Positions 36,057 through 44,025 of a DNA stretch of 64,000 bases are shown here, one piece after another (within the stretch, counting starts at the first letter, position 1; each line of letters opens with the position of its first letter). The notes beneath the pieces were generated by a model. The model was not told where the DNA came from. It did no database searches and worked only from the letters and a program-made list of their open reading frames with translations. Source of the stretch: an uncultured Bdellovibrionales bacterium (GTDB taxonomy: Bacteria > Bdellovibrionota > Bdellovibrionia > Bdellovibrionales > UBA1609); assembly GCA_938002015.1 (NCBI GenBank), contig CALLAU010000037.1, positions 1 to 64,000 of the forward strand, written 5' to 3'. A program made the translations under genes and the position numbers.

Positions 36057-37487
36057 ATGTCATTTTCATCTAGGGTATCCGTTACAAAGCTCAAGTCTGA
36101 AGTCGAGTTCCCTTGCCTTTTTGTTGGCTCAAATAAGAAAGAAGTTTTAAAGAAACTAACCGAAGCTGGAGTTAAACTTTATGACTGGCAAGAGGAGAAA
36201 ATAGTATTTAATAAATTAAGTACTTTTGATGTAGAAAAAGGAAAAGCAGGAATTCTTATTCTAGATAAGAAAGAGAAAAAATCTAATGTTCCAGGTTTTT
36301 TTCAAAAAGATGCAGCCTCTCTATGTAGAGATGTTTTTGGTGAGTGGTGCAGTTTTATTAACAAAAAGAACTACTCATTAATTGCTTTAAAGTCGATTGG
36401 AGAAAAAGCAATTGAAGGCCTTGGTGTTGGAGCGACGGTTTCGGCGTACAACTACCGTGTAAAAGAAGTAACGAAAGTAAGTGTTGATCTTGATGAGAAA
36501 GCTTTTAAAAATGGAGTGCTTCAAGGAGATGGAATTAATGTTTCAAGGTGGCTTGTAGATTCACCTCCAAACATTATTACTCCTGAAAAGTTTAAAAATC
36601 TGATTCTTGATCAGTTTAAAGGGGAGTCAAAGTTTACAACAAAAGTTTTAAATAAAGCTCAACTTAAAAAAAGTGGTTACGGTCTTATCTCGGCTGTTGG
36701 ACAAGGCTCAGAGACGGGTCCCTACATCGTCCATGTTTCTTATAAAGGTAAAGCGAAAAAAGAGTCTGTAGCTATGGTAGGTAAAGGAATTACTTTTGAT
36801 ACTGGTGGCTTAGATGTTAAGCCTTCAAAATTTATGAGGTGGATGAAAAAAGACATGGGAGGGGCGGCTTCAGTTTTTGGCATTGCAAGCTGGGTTAAGG
36901 CAACAAAGCCAAAAGAGAACTTTGATTTTGTTTTTGCTATTGCGGAGAACTCAGTATCTAAAGAAGCTGTAAGACCTGGTGATATTATGAAAGCTAAAAA
37001 TGGTTTAAGTGTTGAAATGCATAATACAGATGCTGAAGGACGTTTAGCTATGGCTAGTGGTTTTAATTACCTTTCAAGCTTAAATCAAAAATTTAGCTAC
37101 TGCTTTGATATTGCAACTTTAACTGGAGCTATTAAAGTTGGTCTTGATGATAAAGTTGCTGGACTCTTTTCAAACGATATGAAATTTGGAACAAGTGTGG
37201 CAAAAGCAAGTGAGAGAGTAAATGATCCTTTATGGCTTATGCCAATGCCTCATTGGCTTAAACCTGCAATTGCTACAAGTACTGTAGCAGATTACGTAAA
37301 TTGTAAAGATGGTTATGGAGGAGCGCTTTCAGCAGCTGAGTTTTTAAAGCTCTTTATTCCTAAGGAAACACCTTGGTGTCATTTAGATATCTATGCTTGG
37401 ACGGATTCTAAGAGAGGGCCTTATATGACAAAGGGTGCAACAGGGCAAAGTGTTCAAGCAATTTGTGATTGGATTAAAAACCTTTAG
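36057..37487 (+). CDS. M17 leucyl aminopeptidase family protein
   Basis: This cytoplasmic di-metal peptidase removes N-terminal residues from peptides. The catalytic C-terminal domain has MVGKGITFDTGGLDVKPS (Lys and Asp ligands), then KDMGGAA and NTDAEGRLAMA, the M17 signature with the catalytic Arg. The N-terminal domain of about 150 residues is less conserved. At 476 residues the length is normal. AAAGGAG is nine bases before the ATG. No signal peptide is seen. The 3' end overlaps the opposite di-heme gene by four bases. It would finish the degradation of imported peptides. Confidence 0.93.
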   Translation: MSFSSRVSVTKLKSEVEFPCLFVGSNKKEVLKKLTEAGVKLYDWQEEKIVFNKLSTFDVEKGKAGILILDKKEKKSNVPGFFQKDAASLCRDVFGEWCSFINKKNYSLIALKSIGEKAIEGLGVGATVSAYNYRVKEVTKVSVDLDEKAFKNGVLQGDGINVSRWLVDSPPNIITPEKFKNLILDQFKGESKFTTKVLNKAQLKKSGYGLISAVGQGSETGPYIVHVSYKGKAKKESVAMVGKGITFDTGGLDVKPSKFMRWMKKDMGGAASVFGIASWVKATKPKENFDFVFAIAENSVSKEAVRPGDIMKAKNGLSVEMHNTDAEGRLAMASGFNYLSSLNQKFSYCFDIATLTGAIKVGLDDKVAGLFSNDMKFGTSVAKASERVNDPLWLMPMPHWLKPAIATSTVADYVNCKDGYGGALSAAEFLKLFIPKETPWCHLDIYAWTDSKRGPYMTKGATGQSVQAICDWIKNL

Positions 37488-38200
37488 TTATTTTGAGCGC
37501 CAGCATCAATCCATGCGATGATGTCATCAAGCTCTTGCTGACTTACAAAGTATTGATGGTTTGTATCGGTTACTTTTCCAACTGAGCCTCTGGTTTCTTT
37601 AGGCATTCTATTTGTAATACTATCAACTATGAGACTTGCTTGCGAATTACCAGCTGTAACAATACTGCTAAGTAGATCTGTATGATTATCAAAAGCAACT
37701 GAACCTGCCGGACCGCCAACAGCTGAAGCTGAATGACAGTCTAAGCACTTTGGAGAAAGTGTGTTTGTCCAAACTTGCGTAAAGGTAGGGCCTGAAGTGT
37801 CACCAGTAAAAACTCCCATTTCATCAATCCATGCACTTACGGCAAGAGCCTCTGTTGAGTTAGTTCCAAGAGGAGAGCCTGGAGGCATAGAAGCAAAGTA
37901 TGAAAGAAGCAGGGAGCCTGAGGGAACACCTAACTGAACATATGAGGTGTCATCAATTAAAGTATCCATATTTGTATTGTTATCAGGTCCAGGCAAGAAC
38001 CTTGTATTGGTTCCATTAGTTGTGTTGTGACAACTTGCACATGAATTCTCTATTACAGTTTTTGCAGCAGATATTATGAGAGGATCTGGATTAGAATTTT
38101 TTATATAGTTTCCTTGATTGGATGAGAGGCTTGTGTGCTCAGCCTCACATGATATTAAAGAAAATACTGACAAGAGCAGTATAGCTTTATAAAAGTTCAT
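37484..38200 (-). CDS. Di-heme c-type cytochrome-like lipoprotein
   Basis: The 238-residue protein has a lipoprotein signal (LLSVFSLISC) and two heme c motifs, CASCH and CLDCH, each in a similar context ending in a WIDEMG or WIDAGA helix (SAWIDEMGVF and IIAWIDAGAQ), so it looks like a tandem repeat of a monoheme unit. Candidate axial Met residues lie in FASMPPGSP and NRMPKETRG. It would be attached to a membrane and carry electrons in the periplasm; the partner is unknown. Confidence 0.82.
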   Translation of the reverse strand: MNFYKAILLLSVFSLISCEAEHTSLSSNQGNYIKNSNPDPLIISAAKTVIENSCASCHNTTNGTNTRFLPGPDNNTNMDTLIDDTSYVQLGVPSGSLLLSYFASMPPGSPLGTNSTEALAVSAWIDEMGVFTGDTSGPTFTQVWTNTLSPKCLDCHSASAVGGPAGSVAFDNHTDLLSSIVTAGNSQASLIVDSITNRMPKETRGSVGKVTDTNHQYFVSQQELDDIIAWIDAGAQNN

Positions 38201-38412
38201 ACTTAATTATCGGTAAAAATCAGAAGAAACCTTTGTTAGTAAATGACTAAAAAACTGTTTCATTAAGAGACTTTATTGTATTTGTGACCTTTATTTGGGC
38301 ACCTTGACCGGTTTTTTTAAGTATTTTGAATTGATTAAGTGAATCAACTTTACTTGTTTGTTTTCAATTCTCTCTTTTTGTTTGTACAAGTGAGTTTACT
38401 AAGGGGGCTTGG

Positions 38413-39201
38413 GTGTTTGTTTTAATCTTTATTTTATTTAGTTTCCAGACTGTTTTCGCATTTGTAGAGGATGTTAACGAAGCTGATTTTGACACTATTA
38501 TTGATCAAGTTGTAAATGCTTATGAGGGATTTGGTGATAAGAAACTTTTAGTTTCAAAAGACTGGAAAAGCGATAAGCTTGCAATCACACCCAGAGATAG
38601 GGGAGATGTGTTTACCTTAGATGTTCATGGTGGAATGTTAAGAGAGAAGTCTGTAACAAAAGATGGCTTTATGCTAATGATTTGTCATGAGCTTGGACAC
38701 TTTTTTGCAGGTGCCCCAACTTATGGGGATGACGCTCTCACTCCAGAAGAAAGAGATTTAAGTATTGAAGGGCAGTCTGATTACTGGTCGCTAAAGTGCT
38801 TTAGAAAAATTAATAAGAAAGCAAATAATATGCTTTTTGTTAAAAACTTTTTAGAAAAAAATGGTAAAAGGCATGCTCTAAAAGATATTATTCCTGAGTC
38901 ACTTAATTTATGTCGAAGAGTTTGGAATAGCCATGAGAAAGTTGCATTATGTAGAAGAGGTGTCTTTGCATCTCATAGCTTTGCACGAACAGCAAGAATC
39001 AAAAGATTAGAGAAGTACTGGGTTAATATCACAACACCTTCAGATTATATTGTGGAAGAAACATATAAGTTTCACCCAGCGGCTCAGTGCAGGTTTGATA
39101 CTTTTGTTGCAGGTGCACTTTGTCCAAAGCGGCAGGGTGATTGCACAAGAGAAGAGGGCTTTACAATTTCAGTACGGCCTCTTTGCTGGTATAAGCCTTA
39201 A
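38413..39201 (+). CDS. Secreted zinc metalloprotease-like protein (HExxH), paralogue B
   Basis: The 262-residue protein is a shorter relative of the one at 34826. It has a signal peptide (FILFSFQTVFA-FVE), the motif MLMICHELGHFFAGAP with HExxH, IEGQSDYWSLKC with the likely third ligand, and the shared C-terminal blocks QCRFDTFVAGALC and RPLCWYKP. The start is a GTG behind AGGGGGC. The mature region is strongly similar in layout and cysteine positions, so both probably share fold and activity. Its end overlaps the opposite gene by four bases. Confidence 0.78.
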   Translation: MFVLIFILFSFQTVFAFVEDVNEADFDTIIDQVVNAYEGFGDKKLLVSKDWKSDKLAITPRDRGDVFTLDVHGGMLREKSVTKDGFMLMICHELGHFFAGAPTYGDDALTPEERDLSIEGQSDYWSLKCFRKINKKANNMLFVKNFLEKNGKRHALKDIIPESLNLCRRVWNSHEKVALCRRGVFASHSFARTARIKRLEKYWVNITTPSDYIVEETYKFHPAAQCRFDTFVAGALCPKRQGDCTREEGFTISVRPLCWYKP

Positions 39202-40589
39202 ATTTTGATAAAAAGTTTCTTTTCTTCAATTAGCTCTTTTACTTTTTTAGGGACTAAGCTCTTCCAGCTGTCATCACCTTTTAAAAGCATATTTCGCACT
39301 TCAGATGAAAGGGTGGAGGCTTCTATATCATCACAGTCAGCAAGTTCACTAATGTTTCCGCTTTCTTCAAGAAAGCTTAAAAGCTTAGCCGTTTTTGCAT
39401 CAGGCATATATGATTTAAGTGTTATGCATGATGCTGAAGTTTTATATGGAAAGATATAAACGGTAACATTTTTATCAAACAATTTAGATGAGGCTTCAAA
39501 TATTTTACCATCTAAATGATCATAATTTACTGCATTAAAGAAATAATCAAGATGGTTGCCGCCAATAACCATTCCAATTGGTTTTTGAGTGTTTTCTCTT
39601 AGAGACTTTTTAACTTCATAAAAGAAGTTGTGGTTTGAAATCATAACTCTAAAGCCAAGTGCAGCTAAAACATCAACACGGTCAAGAAAATCTTTCTTAT
39701 CAATATTATCTTTATCTTCGTTTTTCAGATGAGCCATAGTGATCTCAAGAAGAGGGAGAGTTTCCTCATCACTTAAGTTATGATCAGACTTAAACTGACT
39801 AAGGCCTTTATTTAAAATTTCAATGTTGGTGTTAGTAATGGGCCTAAACTCACCACGGAGTAAAAAAACTGCTTTTGAGAAACACTCTTCAGCTAATTGA
39901 GAAACTTCGCCTTTAGAGTTAAAGACAACATCTTGGGTAAGATTGTTTTTTACAAGCTCTAAGCACATAAGTCTGTTGTCAATATTTTCAAACTTAGGCC
40001 CTTTAAATTTTACTAGATCAATTTCAACTCTTCCACTACTTAAATTATCAGAAAGACTTTGTATCAGAAAATTAGGGTCTTCATGATGGAAAAAAGCTCC
40101 ATACATAAGATTAACACCAAGAATACCTAGGGCTTCGGCTTGTTGAAGTCTTGTGTTATCAAGAGTTTTAACGTGAAGAATAAGATCATGGGGTGCTCCG
40201 TTTGGTTCGAGTTGAAATCTAACTCCGACCCAGCCGTGGTTTCTATTTGTAGCAACAGTATTAGCAAATGAGAAAAAAAGGCTTTCTTTTCCTCTAGAGT
40301 CTTTAAGTCTTGAATCTAGGAGTTCAAACTCGTGATCAAGCATTTTTGAAAGCCTAGATTCACAAACATATCTTCCTGATTCTTCTTTACCGTAGATCTC
40401 ATCACTAAAGATCATGTCATATGCCGACATAGACTTAGCAATTGTCCCAGATGCTTGTCCTGCTTTAAAAAAGTGTCTTGCAACTTCTTGTCCAGCGCCA
40501 ATTTCAGCAAAAGATCCGAATCTTTTTACATCTTGGTTTATTTTTAAAGCTTTAAAACTTGTAGATAGTCCTGTAATTGATTTTGCCAT
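39198..40589 (-). CDS. Conserved protein of unknown function
   Basis: The 463-residue protein has strongly patterned blocks: INQDVKRFGSFAEIGAGQEV, SAYDMIFSDEIYG, HGWVGVRFQ, QQAEALGILGVNLMYGAF and DNRLMCLELVKNNLT. I recall near-identical blocks in a protein widespread in bacteria but not a proven activity; automatic annotations vary and I do not trust them. There is no signal peptide or membrane segment. It lies downstream of fadD on the same strand with 12 bases between, so co-transcription is likely. Confidence 0.75.
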   Translation of the reverse strand: MAKSITGLSTSFKALKINQDVKRFGSFAEIGAGQEVARHFFKAGQASGTIAKSMSAYDMIFSDEIYGKEESGRYVCESRLSKMLDHEFELLDSRLKDSRGKESLFFSFANTVATNRNHGWVGVRFQLEPNGAPHDLILHVKTLDNTRLQQAEALGILGVNLMYGAFFHHEDPNFLIQSLSDNLSSGRVEIDLVKFKGPKFENIDNRLMCLELVKNNLTQDVVFNSKGEVSQLAEECFSKAVFLLRGEFRPITNTNIEILNKGLSQFKSDHNLSDEETLPLLEITMAHLKNEDKDNIDKKDFLDRVDVLAALGFRVMISNHNFFYEVKKSLRENTQKPIGMVIGGNHLDYFFNAVNYDHLDGKIFEASSKLFDKNVTVYIFPYKTSASCITLKSYMPDAKTAKLLSFLEESGNISELADCDDIEASTLSSEVRNMLLKGDDSWKSLVPKKVKELIEEKKLFIKI

Positions 40590-40601
40590 AACTGGATTTC
40601 T

Positions 40602-42293
40602 TTAGTCCTCTTTTCTTTTTTTAAGCTCTTCTTCTCTTAAAGGGCGTCTTAAAATTTTTCCTACGTTGGATTTAGGTAGCTCATCTCTAAATTCAATAAA
40701 ATCAGGAGTTTTATATCCAGTAAGGTGAGTCTTTGCAAAAGCCTTTAAGTCTTCTTTAGTTAAGTTTTGATCTTTTTTAACGACAAAAATTTTCACAGCC
40801 TCGCCTGACCTTTGAGATGGCACACCAACTGCAGCAACTTCTAAAACTCCAGGGTGAAGAGCAATAGCGTCTTCAACTTCGTTTGGATACACGTTAAAAC
40901 CTGAGACTAAAATCATGTCTTTTTTTCTATCGACGATTTTAAAAAAACCACCTTCTAAGGCAATTGCAATATCGCCAGTTCTTAGCCACTCGCCATCAGG
41001 TAAAACTTTCTTAGTTTCTTCAGGGCGTTTCCAGTAACCCCTCATAACTTGAGGGCCTTTAACACATATTTCACCACGTTCACCAAACTCTACTTCATTT
41101 CCATCATCATCAATAAGTTTAATATCTGTTGATGGCATAGGTAGACCTATAGTTCCAATCCTGTCTGTTCCATCAATTGGGTTTGCTGAAGTAATTGGAG
41201 AGGTTTCTGTTAGTCCATAACCTTCAATTATTGGAGTTCCTGTAAGTTCAAGCCACTCAACTGAAACTGCTTTTTGAAGAGCCATTCCTCCAGCCACAGA
41301 AAGCTTAAGAGAGGAGAAGTCGATATCTTTAAAGTCAGGGTTGTTAATTAAAGCATTATACAAAGTGTTTACACCAGACATTAACGTAAAATGCTTAGAC
41401 TTCATTAACTTTACAAACTTAGGAATGTCTCTTGGATTAGTAATAAGAAGGTTTTTACCTCCAAAGTACATAAAGCCAAGGCAGTTAACAGTTAAAGAGA
41501 AAATATGATAAAGTGGTAAAGGAGTAAGAATAGTTTCTTCACCAGGGATAAGTCTTGGTTTCATCCACTCCATCATTTGAAACATGTTTGATACAACATT
41601 TCTATGAGTAAGCTCAGCTCCCTTTGCAACACCTGTTGTGCCGCCTGTATACTGTAAGAAGGCTAGGTCATCAGGCTCGCTTTTAACAGTAGAAAACTTT
41701 CTAGCGGATCCATAGCTTAGAGCATCTCTAAACTTAAAAGTTTTTGGAATGTTGTGAGTAGGCACCATTTTTTTTGCGTATTTTAAAATGCCATTTATAA
41801 GCCAACTCTTTGGCCATCCAAGTAAATCTCCAACTCCAGTTTCTACAACAGTTTTAATCCCAGACTCTTCTAGAATTTCTTCTAATTTATCTGTGAAGTG
41901 ATCGAGGATAACGATGGCTTTTACATCAGAGTCTTTAAATTGATGAAGCATTTCAGTCTTGGTATAAAGTGGGTTTGTGTTTACTACCACAAGGCCCGCC
42001 TTTAAAGCTCCAAATAGTGCTACAGGGTATTGGAGAAGGTTTGGCATTTGAAGTGCTATGCGATCCCCTTTTTCAAGGTAGGCAACGTTTGCTAAGAATG
42101 AGGCAAAATCATTTGAAAGCTTATCAAGCTCACTAAAGGTAAGTGTTGCGCCAAAGTTTTCATAGGCAATATTGTTGTTAAATTTTTTCACAGATTTCTT
42201 CATGAGATCGGTTATTGATACGATCTCTTCTGCATTGATTTCGTGGTTAACACCCTTTGGATAGTTCTTTAGCCAGATTTTTTCCATCTTCAT
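40602..42293 (-). CDS. fadD: Long-chain fatty acid-CoA ligase
   Basis: The adenylate-forming enzyme activates fatty acids with ATP and CoA. LQYTGGTTGVAKGAELTHRN is the P-loop-like AMP-binding signature, GYGLTETSP is motif A5, and WLRTGDIAIALEGGFFKIVDRKKDMILVSG is the hinge region (shown in two halves, WLRTGDIA and VDRKKDMILVSG). The catalytic Lys lies in SNVGKILRRPL. At 563 residues the length fits FadD. It links to the acyl-CoA genes at the other end of the window. Confidence 0.93.
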   Translation of the reverse strand: MKMEKIWLKNYPKGVNHEINAEEIVSITDLMKKSVKKFNNNIAYENFGATLTFSELDKLSNDFASFLANVAYLEKGDRIALQMPNLLQYPVALFGALKAGLVVVNTNPLYTKTEMLHQFKDSDVKAIVILDHFTDKLEEILEESGIKTVVETGVGDLLGWPKSWLINGILKYAKKMVPTHNIPKTFKFRDALSYGSARKFSTVKSEPDDLAFLQYTGGTTGVAKGAELTHRNVVSNMFQMMEWMKPRLIPGEETILTPLPLYHIFSLTVNCLGFMYFGGKNLLITNPRDIPKFVKLMKSKHFTLMSGVNTLYNALINNPDFKDIDFSSLKLSVAGGMALQKAVSVEWLELTGTPIIEGYGLTETSPITSANPIDGTDRIGTIGLPMPSTDIKLIDDDGNEVEFGERGEICVKGPQVMRGYWKRPEETKKVLPDGEWLRTGDIAIALEGGFFKIVDRKKDMILVSGFNVYPNEVEDAIALHPGVLEVAAVGVPSQRSGEAVKIFVVKKDQNLTKEDLKAFAKTHLTGYKTPDFIEFRDELPKSNVGKILRRPLREEELKKRKED

Positions 42294-42402
42294 CCCCTAA
42301 ATTTAATTGCTATTTTTTAAAGTCTAATCGATAGTTTTCTCTAATACAAAGTTTAACTTTAGTAGTAAAAACTCCGAAACTGTTAAAGTAAGGTGGTACG
42401 TC

Positions 42403-43068
42403 GTGGAGACTTTCTTTTTTGAGTGGATGCAGCATTATGCCTATGAGCCAGTGGTGGTTTATTGTGCGGTTGTTCTTGTTATGCTGCTCTCAAGCTTTGG
42501 ACTGCCTATACCTGAAGAAATCTCAATTATTGGTTTAGGTGTTTTGTCTTACATTGGTTCAAGGCCGGACCTTTATCCTCCACCATATCCAAATGCTCCT
42601 CATATTGACGTACTTCCAGCGATGCTTGTTTGTGCTTTAAGCATCTTTGCAACAGATTTTGTTGTTTATAGTCTTGGTCGGTATTTTGGAAAAGGAGTGG
42701 TCTCATCCCCTTGGTTCTTAAAACTAGTGCCAAAGAAGAGAGTGATTACTATAAAAGCATGGATGAAGAAGTGGGGTAATATTGTACCAGGCCTTTTTAG
42801 GCTTATTCCAGGGGTTCGGTTTCCTGGACACTTAATGTGTGGAGCTTTAGGGGTCACTAGAAAAACGTTTCTTTGTGTTGATGGCTTAGTGGTTATGCTT
42901 GTTGTGCCTATGCAGATTTACTTTATCTCAATATACGGAGAAGAGGTGATTCAAATACTAAAAAAGTTTCAGTTAATACTTGGGCTTTTGTGTGTGTTGA
43001 TCTTTGCCTATCTTATCTGGAATTCTTATAAAATAATCACAAGAAAGCCTTTAAAATCAAATACTTAA
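42403..43068 (+). CDS. DedA family membrane protein
   Basis: The inner-membrane protein belongs to the DedA/SNARE-associated family, members of which translocate lipids such as undecaprenyl phosphate or phospholipids. It has the motif FGLPIPEEISIIGLGVLSY near the first membrane segment, ATDFVVYSLGRYFGK, and the signature FRLIPGVRFPGHLMCGALG before the last segments. The insert PPPYPNAPHIDVLP is an unusual Pro-rich loop. At 221 residues it is normal. AAGGTGG precedes the GTG start. It converges with gpmA, overlapping by 12 bases. Confidence 0.9.
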   Translation: METFFFEWMQHYAYEPVVVYCAVVLVMLLSSFGLPIPEEISIIGLGVLSYIGSRPDLYPPPYPNAPHIDVLPAMLVCALSIFATDFVVYSLGRYFGKGVVSSPWFLKLVPKKRVITIKAWMKKWGNIVPGLFRLIPGVRFPGHLMCGALGVTRKTFLCVDGLVVMLVVPMQIYFISIYGEEVIQILKKFQLILGLLCVLIFAYLIWNSYKIITRKPLKSNT

Positions 43069-43770
43069 AATCTCTTTTTGAAGTATTTTAATAGATTTAT
43101 CAGTATCAATTTCTAAAGTATAAACAATAGGAACACCTGTTGAAATCTCTACTTTTGTGATCTCAGTTTCTGATAAACCCTCAAGGTTTAGCATAAGTGC
43201 TCTTAGTGAGTTTCCATGTGCTGCAACTAAAAGATTTTTTCCTTCTAATAGCCTGGCTTTAATAACCTCTTCCCAGTAAGGCATAAATCTCTCAAGTGTT
43301 GTTTCAAGCGACTCTCCTGAGGGGAGTTGATTAGCAGGAAGCATATTTACATAACGCTTATCATGTATGGGGTGTCTTTCATCATCCATTTCAAGTTGAG
43401 GAGGTTTTGTTGAAAAGCTTCTTCGCCACTCAAAAACCTGATCTGCGCCGTACTTTTCAGCAGTCTCTTTTTTGTTAAGGCCTGTGAGTCCTCCGTAATG
43501 CCTTTCATTTAATCGCCATGACTTATAGGTTTGAAGCCATGACATCTCACTTACTTTTAAAATCTCCCAGAGAGTATGAATCGACCTCATAAGAACAGAA
43601 GTGTGGGCTTCATAAAACTCTATGTTAAGGTCTTTAATAACCTGGCCAGCTTTTCTAGCTTCTTCTCTTCCTTGGTCCGTAAGTGGTACATCCGCCCAAC
43701 CTGTAAACCTGTTTTCTTTATTCCACTGACTTTGACCATGTCTTATAATGACTAATTTAACTTGCTTCAT
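43057..43770 (-). CDS. gpmA: 2,3-bisphosphoglycerate-dependent phosphoglycerate mutase
   Basis: The glycolytic enzyme interconverts 3- and 2-phosphoglycerate. VIIRHGQSQWNKENRFTGW holds the phosphorylated His, LNERHYGGLTGLNKKE and the second catalytic His in VAAHGNSLRALM are intact. At 237 residues it is close to the usual length. A perfect 19-bp palindrome lies 61 bases upstream. Confidence 0.95.
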   Translation of the reverse strand: MKQVKLVIIRHGQSQWNKENRFTGWADVPLTDQGREEARKAGQVIKDLNIEFYEAHTSVLMRSIHTLWEILKVSEMSWLQTYKSWRLNERHYGGLTGLNKKETAEKYGADQVFEWRRSFSTKPPQLEMDDERHPIHDKRYVNMLPANQLPSGESLETTLERFMPYWEEVIKARLLEGKNLLVAAHGNSLRALMLNLEGLSETEITKVEISTGVPIVYTLEIDTDKSIKILQKEILSI

Positions 43771-43830
43771 AATTATTTAGATAGCGGCGAAAGGCTTTTT
43801 AGTAAAGTAACTTAGCGTGTGTGAGATAAA

Positions 43831-43849
43831 ATTAAGTAGACTACTTAAT
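43831..43849. promoter_or_regulatory. Perfect 19-bp palindrome, probable operator
   Basis: ATTAAGTAGACTACTTAAT has two 9-base arms around a single A. It sits between divergent gpmA and the lipoprotein/protease operon at 44026, nearer gpmA. Its symmetry and size suit a homodimeric regulator. The rest of 43771-44025 shows only an AGGGGG Shine-Dalgarno before 44026. Confidence 0.5.
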
Positions 43850-44025
43850 GCAAGTAAAAGATGCAAAAAATGAAATAAATTATATGTTTTTTGCTAAAGT
43901 AAGCCTTTTAGGTGTTGTTAACAGGTTTATTCTTTATATCCTCTTTTTTTTACGCTAAACCCTTTAAAAAGCTTGTTTAGAGGCTTTACAGGGGTTTTTT
44001 AAGAAGAATCAAGGGGGATATTGAT

